Under the pieces are notes generated by a model that saw nothing but the letters and a program-made list of their open reading frames with translations, was not told the DNA's origin and searched no databases. From JAYVJH01 sp043777595 (lineage in GTDB: Bacteria > Bacteroidota > Bacteroidia > Cytophagales > Spirosomataceae), in NCBI GenBank assembly GCA_043777595.1, contig JAYWHT010000061.1, positions 1 through 64,000 of the forward strand: a stretch of 64,000 nt of DNA, written 5' to 3'. The position numbers and the translations under genes are program-made. This document shows positions 19,215 through 27,386 of the stretch, piece by piece. Within the stretch, counting starts at the first letter, position 1. The number at the start of each line of letters is the position of its first letter.

Positions 19215-19314
19215 TTTGGACCTATTGCTGAGTGTCATCAACGTCAGTGTACAAACGGTAGAGATCGTAAACAACCTACCGCAGGTGGAGTTTGGGGCTG
19301 AGGACGAGCAATAA
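19215..19314 (+). pseudogene. duplicated 3' end of the R-M gene
   Basis: About 100 bases nearly identical to 17915-18010 encode the same last residues (LLLSVINVSVQTVEIVNNLP...) and end in a stop after ...FGAEDEQ. There is no upstream reading frame. It is a remnant of a second R-M copy or of a recombination that brought in the Fic gene. Confidence 0.85.
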
Positions 19315-19374
19315 GTGTATTTTTTTTCGTAGCTTTGTAATAATAAATAACTCGTTGCCATAACAAAATTACTA

Positions 19375-20255
19375 ATGAAAAAGCAACTGATACGGTTCGA
19401 TTGGCAGTGAAAAAATTGCTACGAAACAAAGCTAACTTTGTTGTTTTAGAGGGCTTTTTGAGCGAGCTTCTTTTTGATGATATTCATATTGAGCAAATTT
19501 TAGAGAGTGAAGCCAACGCCGAAACCGAAGATGACAAGTTTAACAGAGTAGATATTCTGACAAAAAATTCAAAAAATGAGCTAATCATTGTCGAAATTCA
19601 GAACTCTTATGAAATTGATTACCGCTACGGCGGTCCGTTTCATAGAATGGTTTATGGTGCATCAAAAGCCGTTGCCGAAAACTTAGCATTGGGACAACCA
19701 TATTCCGAAATCAAGAAGATAATATCTGTCAATATCGTTTATTTTGATTTGGGGCAAGGCCAAGACTATATTTATAAAGGCACAACCCAGTTTAAAGGGC
19801 TGCACGAAAAAGATACGCTGACACTTTCTGACAGACAACAAAAAGTGTTCGTTAAAGAGCAAGTTTCTGCTATTTTTCCTGAATACTATATTATTAAGGT
19901 CAATAAATTTGATGATGTGGCCAAAGATAGTTTGGACGAATGGATTTATTTTTTGAAAAATAGCGAAGTTAAAGACGAGTTTAGAGCCAAAGGACTACAA
20001 GAAGCAGGCAATGTTTTGGACATTATGAGGCTTCCAAAAGAAGAACAATATAGCTACAATCGGTACAAAGATTATTTGCATTACAAAGCAAGTGAAATAC
20101 TTTTGTTGAAAGACCAAGCCGAAGAGCGAATTGAGTAAAATAGAGATTTGAAAATAGCGGAAAAAGCAATCATAAAAGGATATGATAACCAAACTATTGT
20201 AGATTTGACAATAACACAAATTGAAGAAATACGTACTAAACTCAGTAATTATTAG
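19375..20255 (+). pseudogene. broken Rpn-family nuclease gene
   Basis: The natural start at 19375 reads MKKQLIRFDW, then hits a TGA because one G is missing near 19403 (ggca instead of gggca). Adding it restores the intact paralogue's RFDWAVKK. The main frame (19401-20138) keeps the nuclease residues FNRVDIL and LIIVEIQN. It then meets a TAA at 20136-20138, after which the frame continues 38 codons with the family C-terminus (GYDNQTIVDLTITQIEEI) to 20255. There are two independent lesions, so the gene is probably dead; a shortened product from the inner TTG is possible. Confidence 0.8.
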
Positions 20256-20293
20256 CACAAAAGGCGAGCTAATTGGCTCGCCTTTTGTGCTAA
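20252..20293. terminator. bidirectional terminator between Rpn pseudogene and alcohol dehydrogenase
   Basis: A perfect 18-bp inverted repeat (TTAGCACAAAAGGCGAGC and its complement) with a 6-base loop lies exactly between two convergent genes. It is AT-rich at the base, giving U-rich ends in both directions. Confidence 0.9.
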
Positions 20294-20300
20294 TAATTTT

Positions 20301-21446
20301 CTACCAAGCCAAGTCCAAGATTTCGGCTCTTTTGGCTTCGTCCATTTTATAAAAACCACCTACTACTTTATTGAGGGCGAAGTTTTCTAATATTTTGGCT
20401 TTGTCCGACTCCATGATACTGGCCTCTGATAGTCGGGTAGGCGTGCCGATTTCTTTATAAAATGATTCTAATTCTTCCAAAAAATCATCACCTTTTGCCA
20501 ATGGCGAAATGACCCGCTTGGCCATAAACTCCAGCTTGGGTTGTAGTTCGGTTTTGAATGCTTTAATCCAGGCAGGGTAAATAATCGAAAGCCCAGCACC
20601 ATGCGGAATATCATACAGCACACTCAGGCTATGTTCGAGGCCATGCACGCCCCAGTCGCCACCACGCTTACCAGCAGAGAGTGTGCCATTGAGTGCCATT
20701 GTCGAGAGCCAAAGTATGTTGGCACGGGCATCATAGTCGTTGAGGTCGGCCATGAGTTTGCGACCATATTCAAAGGCCAATTTAATAATATCAGAAGCAA
20801 TATAATTGCTCAGGGGAGAGTCTGTGGTATCTACATATTGTTCCAAAACGTGCGAAATCAAGTCAGAAATACCGTAGGCAGTATAATTGGCTGGAACAGA
20901 GATGGTATAACTGGGGTCGAGAAATGATACTTTTGGGTACATGGCATCGCAGCTATAACCCATTTTGCGACCATCGGCATCGTTCTGAATCACTGAGTTG
21001 CGGTTTTGTTCTGTACCTGTGGCGGCCAATGTCAATACGCAAAGCAGCGGCAAGCCTTTGGTGGGTACGGGAGCTGTGCGGGTAAAAAAATCCCAGACCG
21101 AGTGGCCAGCATTTACGCCAATAGCAATGGCTTTGGCCGAATCTACAACAGAGCCGCCACCTACGGCTACGACCATATTGGCCCCAAAAGCCTCAGCAAC
21201 GGCTATGGCAGCATCGACATCTTGATAAATAGGATTTGACTTAATGCCCTCAAAAAGTACGTGGGCAATACCAGATGCGTCCAACTGCTGGACTACGGCA
21301 TCAAGTACGCCATTGGTTTTGACAGAGCCTTTACCGATTACAATAATTGCCTTGCGGCCACATTGAGCTGCTTCTGCGCCCAATTTTTCGATTATTCCTT
21401 GACCAAAATATAGTTTAGTAGGATTGTATGAAGTGAAATTGTGCAT
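20301..21446 (-). CDS. iron-containing alcohol dehydrogenase (YqhD/BDH type)
   Basis: A 381-residue group III dehydrogenase that reduces aldehydes or oxidises alcohols with NAD(P)H. It has the nucleotide-binding GGGSVVDSAKAIAIG and the iron ligands in SDLISHVLEQY (Asp, His), HGLEHSLS (His) and DIPHGAGL (His). The butanol-dehydrogenase-like signature GDWGVHGLEHSLS is intact. It stands alone, transcribed leftward. Confidence 0.9.
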   Translation of the reverse strand: MHNFTSYNPTKLYFGQGIIEKLGAEAAQCGRKAIIVIGKGSVKTNGVLDAVVQQLDASGIAHVLFEGIKSNPIYQDVDAAIAVAEAFGANMVVAVGGGSVVDSAKAIAIGVNAGHSVWDFFTRTAPVPTKGLPLLCVLTLAATGTEQNRNSVIQNDADGRKMGYSCDAMYPKVSFLDPSYTISVPANYTAYGISDLISHVLEQYVDTTDSPLSNYIASDIIKLAFEYGRKLMADLNDYDARANILWLSTMALNGTLSAGKRGGDWGVHGLEHSLSVLYDIPHGAGLSIIYPAWIKAFKTELQPKLEFMAKRVISPLAKGDDFLEELESFYKEIGTPTRLSEASIMESDKAKILENFALNKVVGGFYKMDEAKRAEILDLAW

Positions 21447-21524
21447 TTTTATCAGATGTATTTTTTTGGTTTAATATATGTTTTATTTAACTTTACCATT
21501 TAATATATATAATTATTTTATGTA

Positions 21525-21777
21525 ATGGAAACACTTATAATCGAGCATCTTGACAGTTCTACAAGTAAAATATTCAAGCAAATGGCCAAAGCTTTGGGCT
21601 TATCCTTTAAAAACCAGAATAGTCAAGAGTAATATCGAACAACCAGCCATTATTACTAATCCTGAGCTAATAAACCGTATTGAAGTCCACGAAGCTAATA
21701 AACGAGACAATAATTTCAAAGACTATAAACGGTTTACAATAAAAGAACTAAAACAAGAAATGCAAAATCATGCGTGA
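21525..21777 (+). pseudogene. frameshifted antitoxin gene
   Basis: The ATG at 21525 opens a frame (METLIIEHLDSSTSKIFKQM) that stops at 21632. The remaining, antitoxin-like C-terminus (ELINRIEVHEANKRDNNFKD, then KELKQEMQNHA) is in the +1 frame. A single extra base near 21600-21632 explains the break. The domain pattern resembles RelB/DUF2683-type antitoxins. The end overlaps the start of a truncated toxin frame by an ATGCGTGA junction. Confidence 0.6.
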
Positions 21778-21802
21778 GGTTAGTTTTAAGTCTGATATAT
21801 GA
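21770..21802 (+). pseudogene. truncated toxin start (RelE/YoeB-like)
   Basis: An ATG overlapping the antitoxin stop begins MREVSFKSDI then stops. The position and opening residues fit a RelE/YoeB-type toxin whose body has been deleted. The break falls exactly at the first copy of a 13-bp direct repeat. Confidence 0.4.
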
Positions 21803-21938
21803 AATCACAGAGGACCCTATTTTTATTATTTCTGCAAAAGGGCATTATTTGTAGTAAATTCCCGTCGCTACAATTTGTTAAACTTACAATCTGTATTATC
21901 TGATTTTCAAATCTCAGATTGTTACAAATCACAGAGGA
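21802..21938. repeat. 137-base segment bounded by 13-bp direct repeats
   Basis: AAATCACAGAGGA occurs at 21802-21814 and 21926-21938. Between them an imperfect inverted repeat (ACAATCTG ... CAGATTGT) ends next to the second copy. It may be a small mobile remnant or a deletion scar of the toxin gene. The rest of the gap to 21983 shows no gene. Confidence 0.45.
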
Positions 21939-21983
21939 TTAAATTTACTTCATTATCTTCATTTGTTTCATTGCCTTCATTCC

Positions 21984-22721
21984 CTATGTCAATATCAATT
22001 TAAAAGCGGCAATGGTTAGGCTTATTGCCAACAAATAGCGCAACGTAGGTACATTAAACTGTTTGCTACCATAATAAGACCCCAGCAGTCCGCCAACTAC
22101 GGTAGCCGCAACGCCATACATCAAGTCGGGGGTGAGTTGTAGCGGGCCTTTTGACAGCAAGCCGATTAGCCCCGAAACAGAATTGACAAATATAAAAAGA
22201 GCCGATACTGCCGCTGTCTGTTTGATGGTTGCCCACCTAAAAAGCAACATCAGCGGGCTAAGAATGATTCCACCACCAATGCCAATCATACCCGACAGTA
22301 GCCCAATAACTCCACCTGAAATTAAGCCAGCCCAAAGCGGTATGGGCTGTGTCAGTTCATCGTCTTTTTTAATGAATTGATAAACTAATCGACCAATCGA
22401 AATCAAGATACAAACGGCGAGTATTTTTTTATAAACTACATCAGGCAACTGAATCGTAGCACCATACAAAGCCATTGGCACACTGGCCAAGGCAAAAGGC
22501 CAAAAAAGTTTGAACTTGAAACAACCAGCCCGATAAAAACCAATAAAAGAAAACAACGAAACGGCCAAGTTCATGACCAATGCCGATGATTTCATTAGGG
22601 CAGGCGCAACGCCCAGTAAAGCCATCACGGCCAAATAACCACTCGCCCCACCATGCCCAACCGACGAATATAAAAAGGCAACAAGTACCAATAAAATCAA
22701 AAAAATGAGTAGCGATTCCAT
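21984..22721 (-). CDS. TSUP-family (TauE/SafE) membrane permease
   Basis: A 245-residue integral membrane protein with about eight hydrophobic helices. It has the two family repeats with signature GHGGASGYLAVMAL and GIGGGIILSPLMLLF. TSUP members export sulfite or organosulfonates, or move other small anions; the substrate here is unknown. Confidence 0.85.
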   Translation of the reverse strand: MESLLIFLILLVLVAFLYSSVGHGGASGYLAVMALLGVAPALMKSSALVMNLAVSLFSFIGFYRAGCFKFKLFWPFALASVPMALYGATIQLPDVVYKKILAVCILISIGRLVYQFIKKDDELTQPIPLWAGLISGGVIGLLSGMIGIGGGIILSPLMLLFRWATIKQTAAVSALFIFVNSVSGLIGLLSKGPLQLTPDLMYGVAATVVGGLLGSYYGSKQFNVPTLRYLLAISLTIAAFKLILT

Positions 22722-22854
22722 CTAAAATCAGTTTTTGAGCGTATTTGTATAGAATAGAGTATTAACAACCCAATAAATAGGTATTTCTACGCTAAAAAAC
22801 ACCTATTTTTTACTGTTGATTTGTGTAATAAATCCAAAATTAAATATCAATGCT

Positions 22855-23010
22855 ATGAAAAACCCTAATTTTAATCGCAATTACAGTAACCAAAAACAAA
22901 AAGAAGGTTTTGATGAAACCCTAATTTTGGGCGGGCTTACCATTTTGATTTTCGCCTTCATTGCTTTTCGTTTTGTATATCCAATGATTGTCAATGGATT
23001 GCTTTTTTAG
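22855..23010 (+). CDS. small single-pass membrane protein
   Basis: A 51-residue protein: a polar Asn/Lys/Gln-rich N-terminus (KNPNFNRNYSNQKQKEGF) followed by one transmembrane helix (ILGGLTILIFAFIAFRFVYP). The ATG at 22855 is preferred over an earlier alternative because it follows a short A/T leader. Function unknown. It overlaps the convergent Nramp gene by 4 bases. Confidence 0.5.
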   Translation: MKNPNFNRNYSNQKQKEGFDETLILGGLTILIFAFIAFRFVYPMIVNGLLF

Positions 23011-24173
23011 TACATCAGTGATTTTAATACCAAAAAACTCATGGCAACTACGACTAACCAGCCAGCTATTTGCAAGCCCGCTGGGTGCAGGTAGTTGCCT
23101 ATTAGTCGCTTTTGTCTGACGGCAATCAGCATGATACTTAGGGCAATGGGTAATATAAAACCATTGAGCGTACCCACAAAGACCAAAATTTGAATCGGCT
23201 TGCCAACGGCCATAAAAACCAAAGTCGAAACAACAATAAAACCAACTGTAACGTAGCGGTGCTTGGTGTCTATTGTCTGATGAAAACTTCTCAAAAAACT
23301 AACCGAAGTGTAAGCCGACCCAACAACTGACGTAATGGCGGCACACCACAGCACAACGCCAAATATCTTGTAGCCAATTTGCCCTGCCGCCGCCTCAAAA
23401 ACCGATGCGGCGGGGTTGTCCTTACCCAACTTGATGCCAGTAGCTACAACACCAAAAGCCGCCAGAAATAATAAATACCTGATGACAGATGTAATCAAAA
23501 TGCCTCTCGTTGCGCTTTCTGTTACAGTTTTTAGTTGATTTTGACCCGAAACACCAGCATCTAACAAACGATGTGCGCCTGCAAAAGTAATGTACCCACC
23601 AACTGTACCGCCAACGAGTGTAATGGTGGCCAAGGCATCGAAGCGAACGGGGACAAAAGTTTGGGTAATAGCTTGAACGACAGGTGGATTGGCCGAAAAT
23701 ACAACATATAAGATGAGGAGTATCATAACGATTCCGAGCCATTTCGTAAAGCCGTCCATGGCCTTGCCAGCTTGTGGCAACAGAAACAAAGTAATAGCGA
23801 TTGAGGCACTCAATACCGCTCCCCATCTGATGTCCAAGCCCGTCAGTACCTGTAACCCCAGTCCCGCACCAGCTACGTTACCGATATTAAATGCCAGCCC
23901 GCCTATCACAATCAAGGCCGAAAGACCGTAGCCTAAGCCAGGCAGTAGGTCGTTGGCGAGATCTTGCGCTCGGCGTTCGGTAACGGCCACAATTTGCCAA
24001 ATATTGAGTTGTGCGCTCAAATCTAATAATATTGAGAGTAATATCACAAAACCAAAGCTACCCAATAATTGCTCTGTAAAAACAGTCGTCTGGGTCAGAA
24101 ACCCTGGGCCAATGGCTGAGGTAGCCATCAAAAATGCAGCACCAATCAGAGCCGAGTTTTGGTGGGTTTTCAT
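23007..24173 (-). CDS. Nramp-family metal transporter with altered metal-binding motif
   Basis: A 388-residue membrane protein with about eleven helices and an Nramp-like fold. The first helix reads SAIGPGFLTQ where classical Mn/Fe transporters have DPGN, and the sixth helix (GGYITFAGAHRLL) lacks the usual Met. It therefore belongs to a divergent Nramp branch whose substrate may be another cation such as Mg2+. It overlaps the SixA gene's end by 4 bases and is translationally coupled to it. Confidence 0.8.
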   Translation of the reverse strand: MKTHQNSALIGAAFLMATSAIGPGFLTQTTVFTEQLLGSFGFVILLSILLDLSAQLNIWQIVAVTERRAQDLANDLLPGLGYGLSALIVIGGLAFNIGNVAGAGLGLQVLTGLDIRWGAVLSASIAITLFLLPQAGKAMDGFTKWLGIVMILLILYVVFSANPPVVQAITQTFVPVRFDALATITLVGGTVGGYITFAGAHRLLDAGVSGQNQLKTVTESATRGILITSVIRYLLFLAAFGVVATGIKLGKDNPAASVFEAAAGQIGYKIFGVVLWCAAITSVVGSAYTSVSFLRSFHQTIDTKHRYVTVGFIVVSTLVFMAVGKPIQILVFVGTLNGFILPIALSIMLIAVRQKRLIGNYLHPAGLQIAGWLVVVAMSFLVLKSLMY

Positions 24174-24661
24174 TCTTTGGGGTGTTTATAACTGATAAAT
24201 TTACCCGTTCGTGCCGATACTTCTGACCATTCCAAGTGCTCAAATTCAATGGTAACAACCCCAGATTTGTTCATTTGGCCAATGTCTGCGTGGGTAAGAT
24301 ACTCTGCAAAAAAGCTAATATCGGGGTTGTGGCCTACTATCATCAAGTGTGCGAGGCTACTCAATGAAGCATTGACTATGGCCATATAGGCTTTGGGGCC
24401 GCCAGCATAGAGCGCATTATCTGTTTCAATTTTATTGGTATCACAACCCAACTGTTCGGCCATAATCTTTGCTGTCTGATAAGCTCTTTTTGCACCGCTA
24501 CTCACCAACAATTCAGGTTTTAGATTGCTGTCTGCCAGTCGTTTGCCCATTCGGGCGGCTTGAATTATGCCTTCGGGAGTCAGTTCTCGGTCGAAGTCGG
24601 GTAAGTAAAACGAGCCATCTTCGGCGGTGGCATGTCTGACGAGATATAAATATCGTTTCAT
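24170..24661 (-). CDS. sixA: SixA-type phosphohistidine phosphatase
   Basis: A 163-residue histidine-phosphatase-superfamily protein of the small SixA class, which removes phosphate from phosphohistidine proteins in the cytosol. The catalytic pair is visible in LVRHATAED (RH) and IVGHNPDIS (His), with SSGAKRAYQTAKIMAEQ between. The start at 24661 (MKRYLYLVRH) is chosen because an upstream in-frame extension of 45 residues has no family counterpart. It shares an operon with the Nramp gene. Confidence 0.85.
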   Translation of the reverse strand: MKRYLYLVRHATAEDGSFYLPDFDRELTPEGIIQAARMGKRLADSNLKPELLVSSGAKRAYQTAKIMAEQLGCDTNKIETDNALYAGGPKAYMAIVNASLSSLAHLMIVGHNPDISFFAEYLTHADIGQMNKSGVVTIEFEHLEWSEVSARTGKFISYKHPKE

Positions 24662-25045
24662 TTTATTGATTTTAGAACACTTTTTTCTGTAAATTGATGT
24701 TAGGTGTTTGCAAAGGGGTAGAGTTTTTTTATTGCATAAAGGCTTAAATGATAAAATGCGTAAAGGTTTTTTTATTTGATCATTCAAGCCAAGCATTTCA
24801 AAAAATCAAAGTAATCAAATAACACCCCAATTTGTAACTAAGCAAATGTGTTAATCTGCCATTGTGTCGATGTGTAAATTAAACGTTAAATATCAATGAG
24901 TTAGCTCAATCTGTAACTATGTTTGAATTTGCTCAACTTTTTAGTTTGTCTCGTATAAATAAACCACGATTTGATTTATTTGAAATATCTGATTATTAAC
25001 TAATTATAACATTTTTCATTATTCGTTTTTCACTTTTCACTATTT
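24662..25045. other. 384-base intergenic region without a gene
   Basis: The region separates divergent transcripts (SixA leftward, metallophosphoesterase rightward). It is AT-rich with short ordinary repeats near the right end (ttttcattattcgtttttcacttttcacta). I see no gene, RNA or clear promoter consensus in it. Confidence 0.6.
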
Positions 25046-26311
25046 ATGAACCGTATTTTTGCTGTTGTTTTAGCTATTGTTTTTTTCTTTTTAATTGATT
25101 TTTATGTATTTCAAGTTGTCAAGACACTTACCAAGTCAAGTACTACCGACACTCGCCGCCTGATTTACTACTTTTATTGGTCTATTCCTATTGTCAGCTT
25201 GTTGGTTTGGATTGTTACCCAGTTTGTCATTTCGCCCGATGTCTTGCCTCGCTCTACTCGTCAGTTTGTGTGGGCGGCCATACTGATACCCTACTTTGCA
25301 AAGTTAGCGATGATTTTGGTATTACTATTCGATGACGTAATACGATTTTTTAAATGGGTCATTTCTTTTTTTACAAAACAACAAGAAATAGCTACAACTG
25401 ACCCATCTGTTATCTCAGAGGGCATCAGTCGGTCTGACTTTTTGATGAAAACGGCATTGGCCGTAGGTGGTACAACGGTTGCGGGTTTTGCTTATGGCAT
25501 AGTATCGGGCGCACACGACTACCGCATTAGGCGCATCACAGTTTCTCTCAAAAACCTACCCAAAGCCTTTGACGGCATTAAGATAGGGCAACTGTCGGAC
25601 ATTCACTCGGGTAGTTTTTTTAACCGAACTGCCGTCAAAGGCGGGGTAGAAATGTTGATGAAAGAAAAACCAGATATGGTGTTTTTTACAGGCGACTTGG
25701 TCAATAACACCGCCGACGAAGTCAAAAGCTATATTGATATATTTGATAAAGTCAAGGCACCACTGGGGGTATATTCAACGCTTGGCAACCACGACTACGG
25801 CGACTACTACCAATGGCCAACTGCCGAAGCCAAACGCCAAAATCTCAAAGATCTCATTAAAGCACACAAACTATTAGGTTGGGATTTGTTGATGGACGAA
25901 AACAGGTTTATAAAAATCGGTAATGAACACATTGCTGTTTTGGGAATCCAGAACTGGGGTGGGGGGAGTTTTGCTAAATATGGTGACCTCAAGAAAGCAT
26001 ACATTGGCATTGCCGATGCACCTGTCAAACTACTACTCTCGCACGACCCATCGCATTGGGAACTACAAACCCAAAAAATGACTCCCGATATTGACATTGC
26101 CTTTGCGGGTCATACACACGGAATGCAGTTTGGGGTTGAGGTAGCGGGCTTTCAATGGAGTCCAGTACAATGGCGATACAAACAATGGGCGGGGCTTTAT
26201 CAACAAAACGACCAGTATTTATACGTCAATCGTGGCTTTGGATATTTGGGATACCCTGGCCGATTGGGTATTTTGCCCGAAATTACAATCATGGAACTAA
26301 GAAGTGCTTAA
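25046..26311 (+). CDS. membrane-anchored metallophosphoesterase (YkuE/calcineurin-like)
   Basis: A 421-residue protein with three or four N-terminal transmembrane helices and a soluble phosphoesterase domain from about residue 175. All metal-binding motifs are present: SDIHSG, GDLVNN, GNHDYGDY, SHDPSHW and GHTHGMQFG. Relatives in Bacillus (YkuE) are membrane-associated and exported; the natural substrate is usually unknown. Confidence 0.88.
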   Translation: MNRIFAVVLAIVFFFLIDFYVFQVVKTLTKSSTTDTRRLIYYFYWSIPIVSLLVWIVTQFVISPDVLPRSTRQFVWAAILIPYFAKLAMILVLLFDDVIRFFKWVISFFTKQQEIATTDPSVISEGISRSDFLMKTALAVGGTTVAGFAYGIVSGAHDYRIRRITVSLKNLPKAFDGIKIGQLSDIHSGSFFNRTAVKGGVEMLMKEKPDMVFFTGDLVNNTADEVKSYIDIFDKVKAPLGVYSTLGNHDYGDYYQWPTAEAKRQNLKDLIKAHKLLGWDLLMDENRFIKIGNEHIAVLGIQNWGGGSFAKYGDLKKAYIGIADAPVKLLLSHDPSHWELQTQKMTPDIDIAFAGHTHGMQFGVEVAGFQWSPVQWRYKQWAGLYQQNDQYLYVNRGFGYLGYPGRLGILPEITIMELRSA

Positions 26312-26329
26312 AACTAACAAAATACAAAA

Positions 26330-27184
26330 ATGAAACACCTGTTACTAATTTTGCTGCTGCCTATTTCAGGCTTTATGTCGTACTTAACTCACAATCAAAC
26401 ACCAGAAACAACCATACCGATTTGCCACGCCACACCCATGCACGACATGGCGGCACTTGGTACTGATGCCAACTTTGTAGCCATGCACACCGCACCAATG
26501 CCATATTTGTATGAGGGCAAAGGCGAAATGGTAACCTTTGCCACTCCCGACGGTAAAACTGCCTCTGGGTTGTTGATAAAATCGGCCAAAAAATCCAAAA
26601 AATGGTTGTTTATTTATCAAGAATGGTGGGGACTGAACGACCACATCAAAAAACAAGCCGAAACGTTCTATAACGACCTCGGCGATGTAAACGTACTTGC
26701 ACTCGATATGTACGACGGCAAAGTGGCTGACAAGCCCGAAGATGCAGGTAAACTCATGCAAAGCGCAAGCTCAGACAGGCTCGAGGCTATCGTAAAAGGT
26801 GGTATAGAATTGGCAGGCAAAAAAGCCAAAATAGCAAGTGTAGGCTGGTGTTTTGGAGGAATGTTGTCATTGAAATCGGCAGTTTTGGAAGGTAAGCAAG
26901 CAGTAGGCTGCGTGATGTACTACGGACGACCTGAGAAAGACGTAGAAAAACTCAAAACGCTGAATGTCGATGTACTGGGTTTTTTTGGAAGCCAAGACAA
27001 GGGAATACCCGTTACGATTGTTACCGAATTTGAAGAAAATATGAAAAAAGCTGGCAAAACGGTAACAATCAATATGTACGATGCCGCTCATGGTTTTGCC
27101 AATCCGAGTAATCCTAAATTTGACAAAACAGCAGCCGATGATGCTTACAGTAAGGCATTGGCCTATTTAAAAGTGAAGTTTTAG
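26330..27184 (+). CDS. secreted dienelactone hydrolase family protein
   Basis: A 284-residue alpha/beta hydrolase with an N-terminal signal peptide (LLLILLLPISGFMSYLT). The DLH catalytic triad is visible: Cys in VGWCFGGML, Asp in FGSQDKGIP and His in DAAHGFANP. A cysteine nucleophile is typical of this family, which opens lactones. It starts 18 bases after the phosphoesterase gene and is followed by a strong terminator. Confidence 0.88.
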   Translation: MKHLLLILLLPISGFMSYLTHNQTPETTIPICHATPMHDMAALGTDANFVAMHTAPMPYLYEGKGEMVTFATPDGKTASGLLIKSAKKSKKWLFIYQEWWGLNDHIKKQAETFYNDLGDVNVLALDMYDGKVADKPEDAGKLMQSASSDRLEAIVKGGIELAGKKAKIASVGWCFGGMLSLKSAVLEGKQAVGCVMYYGRPEKDVEKLKTLNVDVLGFFGSQDKGIPVTIVTEFEENMKKAGKTVTINMYDAAHGFANPSNPKFDKTAADDAYSKALAYLKVKF

Positions 27185-27210
27185 GATAATTTTTGTAAAC
27201 TAAATTTACA

Positions 27211-27248
27211 AAAAAGCCCCCCAAAGCATTTGTTTTGGGGGGCTTTTT
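27211..27248 (+). terminator. rho-independent terminator after the hydrolase gene
   Basis: The inverted repeat AAAAAGCCCCCCAAA ... TTTGGGGGGCTTTTT with a short loop and flanking A/T tracts marks the end of the host operon just before the prophage. Confidence 0.93.
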
Positions 27249-27329
27249 GCAGAGAAGGAGGTTCTCGAACGTTGAAGCCCATCGAAACGCATAGTGTAAA
27301 TTTTATGATATAAATGTGTTTTGGTATTA

Positions 27330-27386
27330 TTATGAAATATCTAACGTTTCATAATATCGCAAAAATGTTTCACTATTGTTTCACTA
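27330..27386. other. candidate prophage attachment site (attL) with integrase arm repeats
   Basis: An 8-bp inverted repeat, TTATGAAA-N9-TTTCATAA (27330-27354), has the form of a tyrosine-recombinase core site. It is followed by two tandem TGTTTCACTAT copies (27366-27387 region) next to the integrase gene's end, which look like arm-type sites. No matching attR was found in the window. Confidence 0.4.

Noticed and set aside
27249..27290. Partial tRNA 3' end (T-loop-like ttcgagaacctcctt on the minus strand) that could be an att remnant
   Set aside because: The T stem does not pair and no copy of it is found at the other side of the prophage; the inverted-repeat core at 27330 is a better site.
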